Below, piece after piece: positions 34,143-34,288 of a stretch of DNA of 34,288 nucleotides. Within the stretch, counting starts at the first letter, position 1, and each line of letters opens with the position of its first letter. The notes under the pieces are model-generated. The model saw only the letters and a list, made by a program, of their open reading frames with translations, had not been told where the DNA came from and did no database searches. Both the position numbers and the translations under genes were made by a program. The DNA is from Beggiatoa sp. (GTDB taxonomy: Bacteria > Pseudomonadota > Gammaproteobacteria > Beggiatoales > Beggiatoaceae). Location: the NCBI GenBank assembly GCA_003245895.1, contig QKBZ01000008.1, positions 1 to 34,288 of the forward strand, written 5' to 3'.

Positions 34143-34288
34143 AAATGGTGCATCTCTGAAGCATCCCCTCTTTTTTGTCTTCATAAGAGGTTACGCAATT
34201 AATATAAGCACCATGCTAGGTTGCATAAGCATAGCCTCATGCGACATTAACGATAGGTGACGGCTAACACATTATTTATATTATAAAA
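34143..34288. other. Right edge, no gene seen
   Basis: No coding frame is supported. The last 35 bases (around 34254-34280, GGTGACGGCTAACAC) resemble the outer arm of the 8073-8355 element in degenerate form and may run past the edge. Confidence 0.35.

Overview
The window looks like chromosomal DNA of a nitrogen-fixing, polyhydroxyalkanoate (PHA)-storing gammaproteobacterium. I would guess a Thiotrichales/Beggiatoaceae-type sulfur bacterium. The sequence shows a NifL-NifA pair, an Rnf complex of the nif-linked kind (rnfABCDGEH), phaP/phaB/phaR/phaA, RpoH, WaaA and TolC (a Gram-negative envelope), and many intergenic palindromes of the GTAGG... and CTCGTTCCCA... types. The genus is inference. 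No phage, plasmid, CRISPR or insertion-sequence gene is visible.

Layout. 1-7.0 kb is accessory: a leucine-rich-repeat protein, an exported alpha/beta hydrolase, a small unknown protein, a Calx-beta autotransporter, and a tandem pair of unknown cysteine-containing paralogues. 7.0-9.2 kb holds tRNA-Leu(CAA), rpiA and fabI, with a nested palindromic element between the last two. 9.7-12.2 kb is a plus-strand Pcm-like methyltransferase / rhodanese / TolC run. 12.2-16.0 kb is a minus-strand PHA cluster (phaA, phaR, phaB, phaP); no PHA synthase is present. 16.2-20.5 kb has waaA, nudC, a MoeB/ThiF-type E1 enzyme and rpoH. 21.0-24.5 kb has typA and an ABC ATPase overlapping an unknown membrane protein. 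24.7-34.0 kb is the nitrogen-fixation control and electron-supply block, all on the minus strand: rnfA-B-C-D-G-E-H, then nifL-nifA.

How they work together. Rnf would use the membrane ion gradient to drive electrons from NADH to ferredoxin or flavodoxin for nitrogenase, and NifL/NifA would couple this to oxygen and nitrogen status. A consensus NifA site (TGT-N10-ACA) plus a well-spaced -24/-12 sigma-54 promoter lies upstream of rnfA. A second NifA-type site lies upstream of nifL, but without a recognisable sigma-54 promoter. The PHA genes share a candidate operator, TTGTGCA(A/C)TGCAA, as a dyad before phaP and singly before phaA. A CIRCE operator with one mismatch sits on the rpoH promoter, which suggests that HrcA controls the heat-shock sigma factor.

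The least explained items are the paralogous Cys proteins (5.4-6.9 kb), the ABC ATPase with its non-canonical membrane partner (23.1-24.5 kb), and the nested palindromic elements. Most other genes are ordinary core genes.
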